A DNA stretch of 64,000 nucleotides from Comamonas sp. KCTC 72670 (GCA_014656495.1 BNCN01000003.1:186001-250000); one strand, 5' to 3'; shown: positions 8,990-18,854, counted from the first letter of the stretch. Program-made: numbers and translations. The notes: generated by a model not told the origin, from the letters alone.

Positions 8990-11956
8990 CTACATCGCGT
9001 CACAGGAGCGCCGGTAGTTGATGGCGATGCGCGTGCCCGCCGGAGGCACCACGTCGAACACCACGCTGTTGGTGGCGGCGTCGTAGGTCCAGCCGGAGGT
9101 GGCCGGCGTGCCGTTCACCGACACCGTCACCGAGCCCGGCTCCGGCATGTCGCTCAGCGGGAAGCGCTCCTGCGCGGAGAAGGCCTTGTCCCCCACCGCC
9201 TGCAGCAGCGGCCGGTAGTCCTCCGCGCAGACGTTCAGCACCTCGCCGCCCGTGCGAGCGGTGGCCTGCGCGTAGCGAGGCCCGGCGCCGCCCGCCGTGG
9301 CGCAGCCCTCCGGGGGCGGCGCGATGGCGTAGAAGGTCGCCCGCTGGGGCTGGTTCTGCCCCTTGAGCTGCTGGGCCCAGTCCACATAGGTGTCCACCGC
9401 GTCGGGCGAGTGGTCGTCCTCGTCGCTGACGAAGAGCACCACCAGCGCGGCCTCCTCGCGGAGGAAGCCCGCGTTGCCGTCGTTCGGCTCCGGCGTGCGC
9501 GGGTCATCCACGTTGTTCACCAGCGGCCGGGACAGCGCGCGGCGCATCGCCTCGAAGCCCTGCTCCACCTCCGCGCAGCGGCCCACCTGCACGTTCTGCT
9601 GGAGCTGCGCCGCCAGGTTCGGCGTCGCGTTCGTGAGGATGCGCGGCAGGGAGTTGTCCACCGGGAAGAACCGGCCCGCCTCGCCGCCCTCCGCGCCGCC
9701 CGGGCACGCGTTGGCCGGGTCCGGCTGCGACACCGGCTGGATGCCCGTCGTCGTGACGGCCACGTTCAGGCTCACGCCCCGGTCCAGCGCCGTCTGCACG
9801 AAGGTGGGAATCGCCTCCACCAGCCGCGGGTGCTCCACCGCCATGGACGCCGTGTTGTCCACCACCAGCAGCACGTCCACCTTGCTGACGTCCTGCTGCA
9901 CGAAGGTGTCCGTGCGCTCCACGCGCATCGACGACTCACCCACCAGCGGCACCATCAGCGGCGCCGGCAAATCACTGGAGGCCACGTACAGCGGCGACAG
10001 GTTCATGCCCGACACCAGGCCGAAGTACTCCACGCCCACCGTGAACGCCTCGTTGGGCGGCAGCACGAAGGGGATGGGGTTGGGCACCTCCGTCAGACCG
10101 AACTCCGAGTCCGTGGTGCCCGGGCCAATCCACACGTCGCCCACCGTCACCGGCGCGGCGCAGGCGTTGAGGAAGTTCACCTCCATGGGCTCGGCGGGGC
10201 AGTCAGGCCGGGCCACGCCCCAGTCCATGTAGCGGCGCGACGCCACCAGGCACACCGCCTGGGTGTGGGCCACCAGCGGCACCAGGATGACCGGGTTGGC
10301 CGGCTGCATCTGCTCGATTTGGACGGTGCCGGAGAAGGTGCCCCCGGCCACCGGCGCCATGAAGGCCACCTGGAAGCTGAACCAGTCCCCCGGGTACAGG
10401 ATGCCGCCGTAGAGGTCTCCGCCCGGCAGGGTGAAGACGCCGCCCGCGTCGTCCCGCAGGCGGATGTTCTTCACCGGGCACAGGTCCGCGCCGCGGTTCT
10501 CCAGCTTGAGGCCCAGCACCGCGCCCTGCCCCGGCGGGATGGTGCCGAAGTCCAGCGCCTCGGGCGTCAGCGTGAGCTCGCAGGGCGCGTGCGCCTCCGT
10601 GTTGCCGCGGAAGTCCATCTGCACCGTGGCGGCGGAGAAGGCGTTGGTGGTCATCACCAGCGAGCCCTCGGCCGCGCGCAGCTCGGTGGGCTCGTAGAAG
10701 ACCTCCAGGTTGACCTCGCCCCCCGGCGGCAGCGTCACGGGCAGCGCCAGCGGCGTGTGGTTGAACTGGGCCGCCCCGCCCTGCGGCGGCAGCCACGCCA
10801 ACGTGTTGATGGTGAGCCCGCCCTCGTTGGACGCGCCGCAGTTCTTCACGTTGACGATGACGCGGACCTTCGCGCCCAGCGGCTGGGTCCCGAAGTCATA
10901 GAACGACGGCGAGACACACAGCTCCGGCGCGCCGCCGTAGCCGCGCAGCTCCACCGGCGTCGTCGGGTGACGGCGGCTCTCCACGTGGTACAGCGCGGTG
11001 TCCTGCGCCGCGCCCTGATGGTCCGGGCTGTAGCGGATGGTGAAGACACGGACCTCGCCCGGCTGCAGCACCAGGGGGAAGCCGACGTTGTTCTCCGTGA
11101 AGGACGCGTTGCGGCCCTCCAGCGTCAGCCGCGACACCGCCACCGGCTCGGTGCTGATGTTGCGGATGCGCGACTCGAGCACGGCGTTGCGGTCCACCGG
11201 CACCGCGCCGAAGTCCAGCACGGGGGGCTCGGCCACCACCGCGCGCTCCAGCGCCTCGGCGGCCACCTGCACCGTCACGTCCGCGCAGCCGCGGCACGGC
11301 GTCACCGCCAGCGCCACCTGCTTGCGCCCCACGCGCACCGGGCTGAACGTCACCGGAAGCTCGCGGCGCTCACCGGGCGCCAGCGTCACCGCCTCCACGC
11401 TGAACTCGTCACGGTCGGCGCCCACCAGGCGCGGGGACACCTCCACGGGCAGCTCCGTGGGGTTCTCCAGCCGCAGGTTCAGCGTCTTCGTGGCGTCCGC
11501 CTCGATGCGGCCGAAGTCCAGCCGCCGCGGCGACACGCGCGCCCACGCGTCCACGCCCAGCCCCGTCAGCGGGATGCGCAGCAGCGGCTCGATGCGCGTG
11601 TCCGAGCGCACCACCAACATCGCCGGCTGCGCGCCCTCCGCGGGCGGCGCGAAGCGCACGCGCAACGAGCACGCGCTCCCCGGCTGGAGGCTGTGCGGTC
11701 CCTCATGCGTGAATTCGGCGCGGTAGGAGCCCTCGGGGCCCTCCACCCAGACCTCGTTCACGTCGACCGGCGCCCGCCCCACGTTGCGCAGCGAAATCTC
11801 CGCCTCGCGCGCATCGAAGATGGCCACCTTCTGGAAGTCGACGCCACCGGGCGTCGCCGTCAGCCGCCCGTCCGCGAGCGTCGACCGTTCGCGATCCGCA
11901 CAACCGGCAAGCAGCCCCACCACCGCGAGGGCCAACCAGCCCCAGCGCCCCGTCAT
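8990..11956 (-). CDS. large secreted lipoprotein: ASH/HYDIN-like repeats plus vWA-like domain
   Basis: 988 residues. An N-terminal lipoprotein signal (WLALAVVGLLAGC) is followed by at least five Ig-like repeats of the ASH/HYDIN 'choice-of-anchor D' kind, each with a DFG-x-V/I/P phrase and PG..R.L.V.F patterns. From about residue 690 a vWA-like domain begins with VDVLLVVDNTASM, a MIDAS-like D-x-T-x-S. The ATG at 11956 was chosen over the longer frame because GGAAGGGG lies just upstream and the signal peptide then starts correctly. Likely anchored in the outer membrane, with binding or adhesion functions. Inference only; the partner is unknown. Confidence 0.88.
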   Translation of the reverse strand: MTGRWGWLALAVVGLLAGCADRERSTLADGRLTATPGGVDFQKVAIFDAREAEISLRNVGRAPVDVNEVWVEGPEGSYRAEFTHEGPHSLQPGSACSLRVRFAPPAEGAQPAMLVVRSDTRIEPLLRIPLTGLGVDAWARVSPRRLDFGRIEADATKTLNLRLENPTELPVEVSPRLVGADRDEFSVEAVTLAPGERRELPVTFSPVRVGRKQVALAVTPCRGCADVTVQVAAEALERAVVAEPPVLDFGAVPVDRNAVLESRIRNISTEPVAVSRLTLEGRNASFTENNVGFPLVLQPGEVRVFTIRYSPDHQGAAQDTALYHVESRRHPTTPVELRGYGGAPELCVSPSFYDFGTQPLGAKVRVIVNVKNCGASNEGGLTINTLAWLPPQGGAAQFNHTPLALPVTLPPGGEVNLEVFYEPTELRAAEGSLVMTTNAFSAATVQMDFRGNTEAHAPCELTLTPEALDFGTIPPGQGAVLGLKLENRGADLCPVKNIRLRDDAGGVFTLPGGDLYGGILYPGDWFSFQVAFMAPVAGGTFSGTVQIEQMQPANPVILVPLVAHTQAVCLVASRRYMDWGVARPDCPAEPMEVNFLNACAAPVTVGDVWIGPGTTDSEFGLTEVPNPIPFVLPPNEAFTVGVEYFGLVSGMNLSPLYVASSDLPAPLMVPLVGESSMRVERTDTFVQQDVSKVDVLLVVDNTASMAVEHPRLVEAIPTFVQTALDRGVSLNVAVTTTGIQPVSQPDPANACPGGAEGGEAGRFFPVDNSLPRILTNATPNLAAQLQQNVQVGRCAEVEQGFEAMRRALSRPLVNNVDDPRTPEPNDGNAGFLREEAALVVLFVSDEDDHSPDAVDTYVDWAQQLKGQNQPQRATFYAIAPPPEGCATAGGAGPRYAQATARTGGEVLNVCAEDYRPLLQAVGDKAFSAQERFPLSDMPEPGSVTVSVNGTPATSGWTYDAATNSVVFDVVPPAGTRIAINYRRSCDAM

Positions 11957-12112
11957 GGCCCACCCCTTCCCCGCTACCATCGGCCTTGGCCGCCGGATGC
12001 CCCACCTGAGGCATGGCGGAAGTAACGGTGGCGAAGCTAGGCACCCACTCCAGGGTGGGCAACCAGCCACACGTGGGAAAGCCCGTGCCCAGGGGTCAGC
12101 GTCTGTCCGGTT

Positions 12113-12757
12113 TCAAATCTTGGGGATGCGCAAGGTTTTGCTGATCATCGCGCTGCCGCTGGCCACGTACATCAGGGCCAACGGGTGCAACACCAACGGT
12201 CCCACCCGCCACGCCCCGCCCCAGAGGTCGGGGCCGATGCGGCCCGCCCACGTCACCGCCGCCAGCACCATCACCAGCGCCAGGCTGGTGGGGATGGGGG
12301 TGCCCTCGAAGTACTTCACCTTCCCCGTCTCGTCGGACAGGTCCGCGGAGGTGACGTTGAAGCGCGCCAGCCGGCTGATGCCACACGCCACGAAGTACAG
12401 CAGCGCCGCGACGTCCAGCGAGCCGCGCATGCCCACCGCGAAGGCCAGCGCCGCCGGGGCCATTCCGAAGGAGATGACGTCCGCCAGGGAGTCCAGGTCC
12501 GCCCCCAGGGGAGATTTCTTGAAGCGCCAGCGGGCGATGCGCCCGTCCATGACGTCCATCACCAGCGCCACCGGCATCAGGCCGAAGGCCACCCACAGCC
12601 AATCCACGTCCCCCGAGGCCAGGTACTGCATGGCCGCCAGGATGGCCCCCGCCCCCGCGAAGCCGTTGCCCAGCGTCACGAAGTCAGCGAGCACGAACGT
12701 GCGAATCATCGAGAAGTGGCGGCGCGGGCGACGTGCACGGGGCTGCTCTGTCGACAT
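12113..12757 (-). CDS. pssA: CDP-diacylglycerol-serine O-phosphatidyltransferase
   Basis: 214 residues. It makes phosphatidylserine from CDP-diacylglycerol and serine at the inner membrane, the first step to phosphatidylethanolamine. The CDP-alcohol phosphotransferase signature is complete: D68-x2-D71-G-x2-A75-R76-x8-G85-x3-D89-x3-D93. Several hydrophobic helices surround it, and the acidic metal-binding residues are all present. The start ATG has AGGACA upstream. The gene is divergent from the acylase at 12903 across 145 bp. The serine rather than glycerol or inositol specificity is inferred from the PssA-like length and N-terminus. Confidence 0.92.
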   Translation of the reverse strand: MSTEQPRARRPRRHFSMIRTFVLADFVTLGNGFAGAGAILAAMQYLASGDVDWLWVAFGLMPVALVMDVMDGRIARWRFKKSPLGADLDSLADVISFGMAPAALAFAVGMRGSLDVAALLYFVACGISRLARFNVTSADLSDETGKVKYFEGTPIPTSLALVMVLAAVTWAGRIGPDLWGGAWRVGPLVLHPLALMYVASGSAMISKTLRIPKI

Positions 12758-12902
12758 ATGCGCAGTGTCCTACCACACCCCTCATGTGTCACTGGAAGCT
12801 CGTTCTTGCCACGGTGCGTTGTGTCTGCTGGTGCGGCTCACGCGTGCATTTCCAGAAAGCTTTTGACGGTGTGATCGACCGCTCCCTACGCTCGGCACTG
12901 TC

Positions 12903-15413
12903 ATGCACTCGAAAATCTCCTCGCCCCTTCGGCGCGGTGTGTTCCAACGAACCCGGAACAACCGCTGGCAGTTCACCCTCGCCGCAAGCCTGAGCCTGGC
13001 GCTCACCACTGCGTGCGGCGACGACGATGATTCCGGCGTCGTCCCCGATCCCCCCACCCCCGCGTACGAAGTCACCATCCGCCGCACCGCCCACGGCGTG
13101 CCGCACATCACCGGCAAGGACATGGGCAGCGTGGCCTACGGCAATGGCTATGCCTTCGCCCAGGACCACGTCTGCATCCTGGCGGATCAGATCCTCAAGG
13201 TGCGCGGCGAGCGCGCCCGCTTCCTGGGCATGGGCCCCGGCAGCACCTACGCGGGCAGCGACTACGCGTACCGCGCGCTGGGCCTCCAAGAGCGCGCCGC
13301 GGCGCAGCTGTCCCAGCAGTCCGCGAACCTCCAGGCCATGCTCAAGGGCTACGCGGCGGGCTACAACCGCTACGTCGAGGAGACGCCCAAGGACCAGCTG
13401 CCCGCGCCCTGCACCAACGCCGCGTGGGTGCGCCCCATCTCCGACGTGGACCTGCTCGCCTACGCGTACAGCGTGGCGCTCACCGGCAGCAGCTACCAGC
13501 TCATCCTCGCCATCGCCGCGGCGACGCCGCCCAACGTGACGGCCTCCGGCGTGCCGGACCGGGACTACGTCAAGATCCAGCGCCCGGACCTCAGCCAGGT
13601 GGGCAGCAACGGCTGGGCCATTGGCCGCGACCGCTCCGCCACCGGCCACGGCATGGTGGTGGCCAACCCGCACTTCCCCTGGGAGGGCGAGCTCAAGCTG
13701 TGGGAGAGCCACCTCACCGTCCCCGGCCAGCTGGACGTGTACGGCGTGGGCCTGCTGGGCGTGCCCGCGGTGCTCATCGGGTTCAACAAGGACATCGCCT
13801 GGACGCACACCTTCTCGTCCGGTCAGCGCATGACGCTGTACGGACTGCGCCTGGTGCCCGGCAAGCCGACCACGTACCTGTACGACGGCGAAGAGCGGGA
13901 GATGACGTGGAAGGACATCACCATCCTGGTGCGTCTGGACAACGGCACGCTCGTCAACGTCCCCCGCCGCGTCTACTTCAGCCACTACGGCCCCATCATC
14001 TCCATCCCCGGCACCGCCGAGTGGACCCAGCAGACGGTGCTCACCTACCGTGACGCCAACCTGGAGAACAACTCGCTGCTGGCGCAGTTCCTGGGCATGA
14101 ACCAGGCGACCAGCATGGCCAGCTTCAAGGAAGTCTATCAGCGCGAGCAGGGCATCCCCTGGGTCAACACCATGGCGGCGGACCGCGATGGCAACACCTG
14201 GTACACGGACGCCACGCCCACGCCCAACCTGTCGCCGGTGGCGCTGGCCACGTGGAACGCGGCCCGTCAGGGACTGGACCCCGCCACCACGATGCTCTGG
14301 AACCAGATGGGGCTGGTGCTGCTGGACGGCAGCACCTCGCAGAACGAGTGGCAGGACGAGGCGGGCGCGCGCAGCCCGGGCCTGGTGCCCTTCAGCAAGG
14401 TGCCCAAGCTGGACCGCACCGACTTCGTGTTCAACGCCAATGACAGCTACTGGCTGGCCAACCCCGCCGCGCCGCTCACGGGCTTCTCGCCCCTGCACGG
14501 CCTGGAGGGCGTGCCCCAGACGCCCCGCACGCGCCTCAACGCGGTGATGCTCACCGAGCAGGTGGAGGGCGGCGCGTCCGGCGCGGACGGCCTGTTCACC
14601 CGCGAGGAGCTGCAGACGGCCATCCTCAACAACCGCGGCATGATGGCGGAGCTGCTCCTGGACGGCGTCATCGAGCGCTGCACCGGCCAGACGACGGTGC
14701 CCTACCAGAATGGCACCGTGGACATCAGCCGGGCCTGCGCGCTGCTCGCCCAGTGGGACCGCCGCTTCGACGTGGACAGCGTGGGCGCCATCGTCTGGCG
14801 CGAGTTCACCGGCGCGTACACCATGGCGCAGTTGTCGGACGGCCCGGCGCTGTACAGCACGCCCTTCGACGCGGCCAACCCCATCGCCACGCCGCACACG
14901 CTGGCCCCCGCGCCGGCCGAGGGCGCCGACCCGGTCCTCACCAGCCTGGCCCGCTCCGTGAGCACGCTGACGGCGGCCGGCCTGGCGCTGGACCTGCCGC
15001 TGGGCGAGGCGCAGTACTCCCCACGCGTCAGCGGTGAGCGCATCCCCATCCACGGCGGCGGCAACTACGACGGCGCGGCGAACATCGTGAACTTCGGCAA
15101 CCTGAAGTCCACCACGCCGAGCTCGGACTACAACAGCGCCGTGCGCGGCACCGTCATCAACTCGCGCACCGCGCTGAGCCAGCAGGGCTACGTCATCAAC
15201 AGCGGCAGCAGCTTCATCATGGCCATGGAGTTCACGCCGGGCGGCGTGCAGGCCAGCGCGCTGCTGACCTACAGCGAGTCCAGCAACCCGGCGTCGCCGT
15301 ACTACGCGGACCAGACGCGGCTGTTCTCCCAGAAGCAGTGGCGGCCCATCCTCTTCACCCCCGAGGAGATTGCCGCCGCGCCGGCCGAGCAGATTTCGCT
15401 CACCGGCAACTGA
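12903..15413 (+). CDS. penicillin-acylase family Ntn hydrolase, exported
   Basis: 836 residues. A signal sequence ends in a lipobox-like LTTAC (Cys38), followed by an acidic linker. The alpha chain contains RTAHGVPHI and YGNGYAFAQDH. The beta chain would begin at Ser235 in the G234-S235-N236-G-W238 motif, where autocleavage exposes the nucleophile. Family members hydrolyse penicillins, N-acyl-homoserine lactones or other acyl amides; the closest functional picture is PvdQ/QuiP-type acylases, but the substrate cannot be read from sequence. No clear ribosome site precedes the ATG at 12903. A strong terminator hairpin follows the stop. Confidence 0.92.
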   Translation: MHSKISSPLRRGVFQRTRNNRWQFTLAASLSLALTTACGDDDDSGVVPDPPTPAYEVTIRRTAHGVPHITGKDMGSVAYGNGYAFAQDHVCILADQILKVRGERARFLGMGPGSTYAGSDYAYRALGLQERAAAQLSQQSANLQAMLKGYAAGYNRYVEETPKDQLPAPCTNAAWVRPISDVDLLAYAYSVALTGSSYQLILAIAAATPPNVTASGVPDRDYVKIQRPDLSQVGSNGWAIGRDRSATGHGMVVANPHFPWEGELKLWESHLTVPGQLDVYGVGLLGVPAVLIGFNKDIAWTHTFSSGQRMTLYGLRLVPGKPTTYLYDGEEREMTWKDITILVRLDNGTLVNVPRRVYFSHYGPIISIPGTAEWTQQTVLTYRDANLENNSLLAQFLGMNQATSMASFKEVYQREQGIPWVNTMAADRDGNTWYTDATPTPNLSPVALATWNAARQGLDPATTMLWNQMGLVLLDGSTSQNEWQDEAGARSPGLVPFSKVPKLDRTDFVFNANDSYWLANPAAPLTGFSPLHGLEGVPQTPRTRLNAVMLTEQVEGGASGADGLFTREELQTAILNNRGMMAELLLDGVIERCTGQTTVPYQNGTVDISRACALLAQWDRRFDVDSVGAIVWREFTGAYTMAQLSDGPALYSTPFDAANPIATPHTLAPAPAEGADPVLTSLARSVSTLTAAGLALDLPLGEAQYSPRVSGERIPIHGGGNYDGAANIVNFGNLKSTTPSSDYNSAVRGTVINSRTALSQQGYVINSGSSFIMAMEFTPGGVQASALLTYSESSNPASPYYADQTRLFSQKQWRPILFTPEEIAAAPAEQISLTGN

Positions 15414-15419
15414 GGTCCC

Positions 15420-15449
15420 GTCCGGCCCCCGATGCGTCGGGGGCCGGAC
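15420..15449 (+). terminator. 13-bp perfect hairpin after the acylase gene
   Basis: GTCCGGCCCCCGA, loop TGCG, TCGGGGGCCGGAC. It begins 6 bases past the acylase stop. No T-run follows. Confidence 0.7.
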
Positions 15450-15625
15450 ACCCCATGGCCCGGCGGGGCAGTGTTCCGCCGGTGATGTCCGCCCCGCAGT
15501 CCCATTCCTTCCGCCGCCAGCTCGCGCCCCAATGGGCGTGCAGACCGCCAGGACCCGTCGTTCGTTCCTGGCGAAGGGGGCACCGGGATTTCCCGGTGGA
15601 ATCACCGCAGGCGCAGGGGGACATC

Positions 15626-16072
15626 ATGGCTACACCCGTCTACAAGACCGCCGTCATCGGCAGAGTGTTCTTCCTCCGCTGGGAATCACCGCCCAGCCAG
15701 GAGGACATCCACGCCGTGTTTCATCAGATGAAGGGCACGTACGAGCAGCTCCAGCACCCGCTCGTCCTCGTCGCCAGTCTTTCGCCGAAGTCAGCCGTGC
15801 CCAACTCCGAGCAGCGGCGCAACCTGTCCACCTTCCATTCGGACGCGCGCCCGCTGTTCACGGAGATTCACGCCATCGTCGAAGGCAATGAGCTGCAGTA
15901 CAACCTGCAGCGCGTCATCATCTCCGGCATCAACCTGGTGACGCGGACCTTCGACGAGGCCTTCCACCGCGTCCACAAACACGCGGACCTGGTCGCGCCC
16001 TACCTCGGCAAGAGCCTGAGCGTGGACGGCGTGAAAATCATCGAAGAGGCCCGCGCGCGCGGCGTCGTCTGA
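15626..16072 (+). CDS. small cytosolic protein, possibly SpoIIAA/STAS-like
   Basis: 148 residues. The ATG at 15626 has AGGGGG seven bases upstream; the longer frame reaching back to 15338 lacks support. The start (YKTAVIGRVFFLRWESPPS) is a beta-strand pattern, followed by alternating helices and strands, with a long middle helix. Lengths and alternation resemble STAS/SpoIIAA-like single-domain proteins, but no conserved phosphoserine motif is evident, so I leave the family open. It converges with the ThiF-like gene 21 bases downstream. Confidence 0.7.
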   Translation: MATPVYKTAVIGRVFFLRWESPPSQEDIHAVFHQMKGTYEQLQHPLVLVASLSPKSAVPNSEQRRNLSTFHSDARPLFTEIHAIVEGNELQYNLQRVIISGINLVTRTFDEAFHRVHKHADLVAPYLGKSLSVDGVKIIEEARARGVV

Positions 16073-16093
16073 GCCGGACCGAGGGGGCCGCCC

Positions 16094-16930
16094 TCAACGC
16101 GGGGGCGGTCCTCCCGCCGCGCGCGGCGCCAGCGGCTGGGACGCCGGCGCGGCGCGGCCCCGCACGAAGCAGTGGTCGAAGAAGTCCACGTAGAGGTACT
16201 CCGGCCACGACACCATCGCCCGGGGCCCGTGCACCACCGCGCGCACCAGCTCCGTCACCATCATCCCCGCGGCGCTGGTGGCGCCCACCACGCAGGTGGG
16301 CGCGTGGCCGCGGCCCTGGTAGCACGCGTCCATGTACTCGCGGAGCATGTAGCTGCCCAGGTGCGGGATGATGGCCGGCAAATCAATGCGGCCATCCGGC
16401 AGCAGGTAGAGCGTTTCATACAGCGGCGCGTCCGGCTGGAAGACGTGCAGCGCCGCGCCGAAGCCCAGCATCAGCCCCGTCATCACCGGGACGCCGCGTT
16501 GACGGCACGCGCGGTGGAGCACCTCCTTCTCCCGCGCCCCCGCGATGTCGATGACCTCCACCACGAAATCCACCGGCGCGCCGCCGCGGCCACCGTCCAG
16601 CACCGCCTCCACATTCTCCGCGGTGATGCCCTCCGGCACCTGCCGCAGCCGCAGCGACGGGTGGATGTCCTGACACATCCGCCCCACCACCTCCACCTTG
16701 GAGCGGCCCAGCGTGCTCTCGAAGCAGCCCACCTGCCGGTTCATGTTGTGCCGCTCGTAGACGTCGAAATCCGCCAGCGTCACGCCGCCAAACCCCAGCC
16801 GCGCCAGGTCCACCGCGCACTGGCCCCCCGCCCCGCCCACGCCCGCGACCAACACATGCGTGCGTGACAGCTTCTCCAACGTCGTCTCATCCACCACGCC
16901 CAGATTGCGTTGGAATCGCTGCTCGACCAT
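16094..16930 (-). CDS. ThiF/MoeB/UBA-type E1-like adenylating enzyme
   Basis: 278 residues. E1-like enzymes adenylate the C-terminus of a ubiquitin-like or sulfur-carrier protein, or a peptide. The nucleotide-binding motif GVGGAGG is at about 30-36, and D54-x-D56..ERHNMNRQ at 54-66 supplies the conserved Asp, Asn and Arg-Gln of the family. A cysteine in the TCVVGATSAAG segment lies where family members carry the crossover loop. No paired CxxC zinc site is seen. The start is the ATG at 16930 with GGGATGG upstream. No carrier protein is encoded next door, so the partner is unknown. Confidence 0.85.
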   Translation of the reverse strand: MVEQRFQRNLGVVDETTLEKLSRTHVLVAGVGGAGGQCAVDLARLGFGGVTLADFDVYERHNMNRQVGCFESTLGRSKVEVVGRMCQDIHPSLRLRQVPEGITAENVEAVLDGGRGGAPVDFVVEVIDIAGAREKEVLHRACRQRGVPVMTGLMLGFGAALHVFQPDAPLYETLYLLPDGRIDLPAIIPHLGSYMLREYMDACYQGRGHAPTCVVGATSAAGMMVTELVRAVVHGPRAMVSWPEYLYVDFFDHCFVRGRAAPASQPLAPRAAGGPPPR

Positions 16931-17282
16931 GGGCCATCCCGCGTTGGAGCCAGCCTTCCATCTGCGCCCCACCCCAGAGGGTGGCGAGGGCCCCATGGGG
17001 CGTGTGTTCAACACCCCTCCCGCTTCGCCTGGTGCCGTCCGGACCCGGGCAGTCCGCTCCCACTGAAGTACTAATCCACTCTTGCTCGTTCTGCGTGGCT
17101 GTGGTCATTTGCCTGCGTTCGTCGCCATTGCCTCTCAGCCCCTGCCGGTTTTCCTCGGAGTCGCGAGGGGGCCCGCACCGGTGACGCGCGGGCTTCAGCA
17201 GTGAAGCATTCGCGGAAATGAGCCACCCACCAGGGGATGTCAGAGGTTCGATCCAGAGTGGCCTTCACTCATGAAGTCCCTA

Positions 17283-17300
17283 CCTGGAGAACACTCCAGG
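17283..17300. repeat. 7-bp inverted repeat upstream of a possible sigma54 promoter
   Basis: CCTGGAG and CTCCAGG flank AACA, ending 19 bases before the -24-like element. Could be an operator or activator half-sites; could be chance. Confidence 0.35.
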
Positions 17301-17319
17301 AGTTACAGGGGTTTAGGGA

Positions 17320-17336
17320 TTGGCGTGGAATCTGCT
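17320..17336 (+). promoter_or_regulatory. sigma54-like -24/-12 element
   Basis: TTGGCGTGGAATCTGCT has GG (17322-17323) and GC (17334-17335) exactly 12 bases apart, with TGGC and TGC kept and two mismatches in the -24 block. It would start a leader of about 70 bases before the alpha/beta hydrolase gene. The nearby PilZ-sigma54 activator makes it plausible. Confidence 0.4.
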
Positions 17337-17416
17337 CAGGGGGCGACACGCCAGGGGAGTCATGGGCCGGCAGTCACTCGACTCCCTCGTACCCCTTCAG
17401 TCGATCCGAGGTCCGT

Positions 17417-18844
17417 ATGCGTTCGGTGTTCTTCCTTTGTGTTTCGTTGGCATGTCTGTCGTTGGCAGCACCGGTGGAAGCGGCCCCTTCCGATGACATG
17501 CGACGCGCCGGCTCACGCGCCGCGGCCCAGCAGGGGGCGGTGCTGCTGGAGACGGATGGCGCGGCCACGGAGGCCCTCCTGGGTTCCAGCAATCCGGGAG
17601 CGCGCGAGCGAGAAGTCCTCTTCGGTAACGTGGCCCACTACCGCTACCGCCTGCGGGTGGGCCCCGGCGTGCATGACGTCATCACGGTGCACCGCGTGGT
17701 GAAGGAGACCGGGCCGTGGTGGCCGGCGCGCGCGTCGCGGGCGGTGTTCATGGTGCACGGCGACGGGTGGGGCTTCGAGGCCGCGTTCCTCTCCAGCGTG
17801 GGCTCGGCGTTCGTCCCGCCGCAGCAGTCGCTCGCCGCGTACCTGGCCCAGGAGGGCGTGGACGTGTGGGGCATCGACCTGCGCTGGGCGGGGGTCCCCG
17901 CGGACACGCTGGATTTCCGTTTCATGAAGGCGTGGACGCTGGACACGCACGCGGCGGACGTGGGCGTGGGCCTGGGGTTCGCGAAGCTGATGCGCCTGTC
18001 GGGCGGCAACCTGCTGGGCTCCATGCACCTGCTGGGCTGGAGCCGGGGCGCGGTGGTGAGCTACGCCTACCTCAACCGCGAGGCGCGGCTTCCGCGCGTG
18101 CTGCGCCAGGTGGATGGGTTCATCCCCATGGACATGGCGGTGCGCTTCTCGCCGCAGGACGCGCAGCAGCGCGAGTGGGCCTGTGAGCGTTACGCGGCGC
18201 TGAGCCAGGCGCGCACCGCGGGCCAGCTGGAAGGCGGGCTGCTGGGCCCTGCCCCCGGCATCATGTTGCAGGCCATTGGCATGTTCGCCGCGCAGGCGCC
18301 CAGCGCCCCGTCGCCGCTGGTGCAGGACGACATCTTCGGCCCCGGCACGGGCCGGCCCTCCAACCGGAAGCTCGCCATCGTCGCCGCGGGCGCGACCTCC
18401 GTGTTGTTCGCGCCGATGCAGCCCATCGTCCCGGCCTACCACCTGCTGGGCAGCACCCCGGACGCGTTCGGCCTGCCGGAGCGGCTCACCTTCACCCAGG
18501 AGGGCTACCTTTTCGAGTTCGGCCAGCGGGCCGCGCCGTTCCAGAGCATCAACGAGGTGGTGGAGACGGAGGCCTGGGCCTGCGGCGTCAGCGCCGCGGC
18601 CTTCGGCGACCGCCTGCACGACGTGAAGGTCCCCGTGCTCTACGTGGGCGCCGCGGGCGGCGTGGGCCGCTACGGTGAGTACAGCGTGTCGCTGCTGGGC
18701 AGCCGTGACGTCACCGTGCACATCGCGCGCACGCTGCCGGAGTCCGCGCGCGCCCTGGACTACGGCCACGCGGACCTCTTCCTCGCGGAGGACGCGCGCA
18801 CGCGCGTCTGGAAGCCCATGCTCCAGTGGATTCGCGCCCACTGA
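17417..18844 (+). CDS. secreted alpha/beta hydrolase
   Basis: 475 residues. Signal peptide at residues 1-23 (FFLCVSLACLSLAAPVEA). The alpha/beta-hydrolase core shows a VFMVHGDG oxyanion segment, the nucleophile elbow G-W-S209-R-G, an acidic residue region before PVLYVG, and the catalytic His451 in YGHADLF. An esterase or lipase-type role in the periplasm or outside is inferred; substrate unknown. The open frame extends to 17237, but the ATG at 17417 has GAGG seven bases upstream and gives the signal peptide. A sigma54-like element lies 81 bases upstream of the start. It converges with the regulator gene, stops 10 bases apart. Confidence 0.85.
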   Translation: MRSVFFLCVSLACLSLAAPVEAAPSDDMRRAGSRAAAQQGAVLLETDGAATEALLGSSNPGAREREVLFGNVAHYRYRLRVGPGVHDVITVHRVVKETGPWWPARASRAVFMVHGDGWGFEAAFLSSVGSAFVPPQQSLAAYLAQEGVDVWGIDLRWAGVPADTLDFRFMKAWTLDTHAADVGVGLGFAKLMRLSGGNLLGSMHLLGWSRGAVVSYAYLNREARLPRVLRQVDGFIPMDMAVRFSPQDAQQREWACERYAALSQARTAGQLEGGLLGPAPGIMLQAIGMFAAQAPSAPSPLVQDDIFGPGTGRPSNRKLAIVAAGATSVLFAPMQPIVPAYHLLGSTPDAFGLPERLTFTQEGYLFEFGQRAAPFQSINEVVETEAWACGVSAAAFGDRLHDVKVPVLYVGAAGGVGRYGEYSVSLLGSRDVTVHIARTLPESARALDYGHADLFLAEDARTRVWKPMLQWIRAH

Positions 18845-18854
18845 AGCACGCGGC

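Larger units (their letters stand above)
16931..17416. other. 486-bp intergenic region between ThiF-like and hydrolase genes
   Basis: Divergent promoter region. It holds the inverted repeat and sigma54-like element listed separately. No gene, tRNA or strong terminator seen; a GGTTCGATCC string at 17247 resembles a tRNA T-loop but has no pairing arms. Confidence 0.5.

Noticed and set aside
12789..15605. 938-residue open frame on the minus strand opposite the acylase
   Set aside because: Shadow of a GC-rich gene; Arg/Val/Gly repeats, no domain, and the plus strand encodes a clear Ntn hydrolase.
17240..17262. GGTTCGATCC string resembling a tRNA T-loop
   Set aside because: Flanking bases do not pair and no acceptor or anticodon arm is present.
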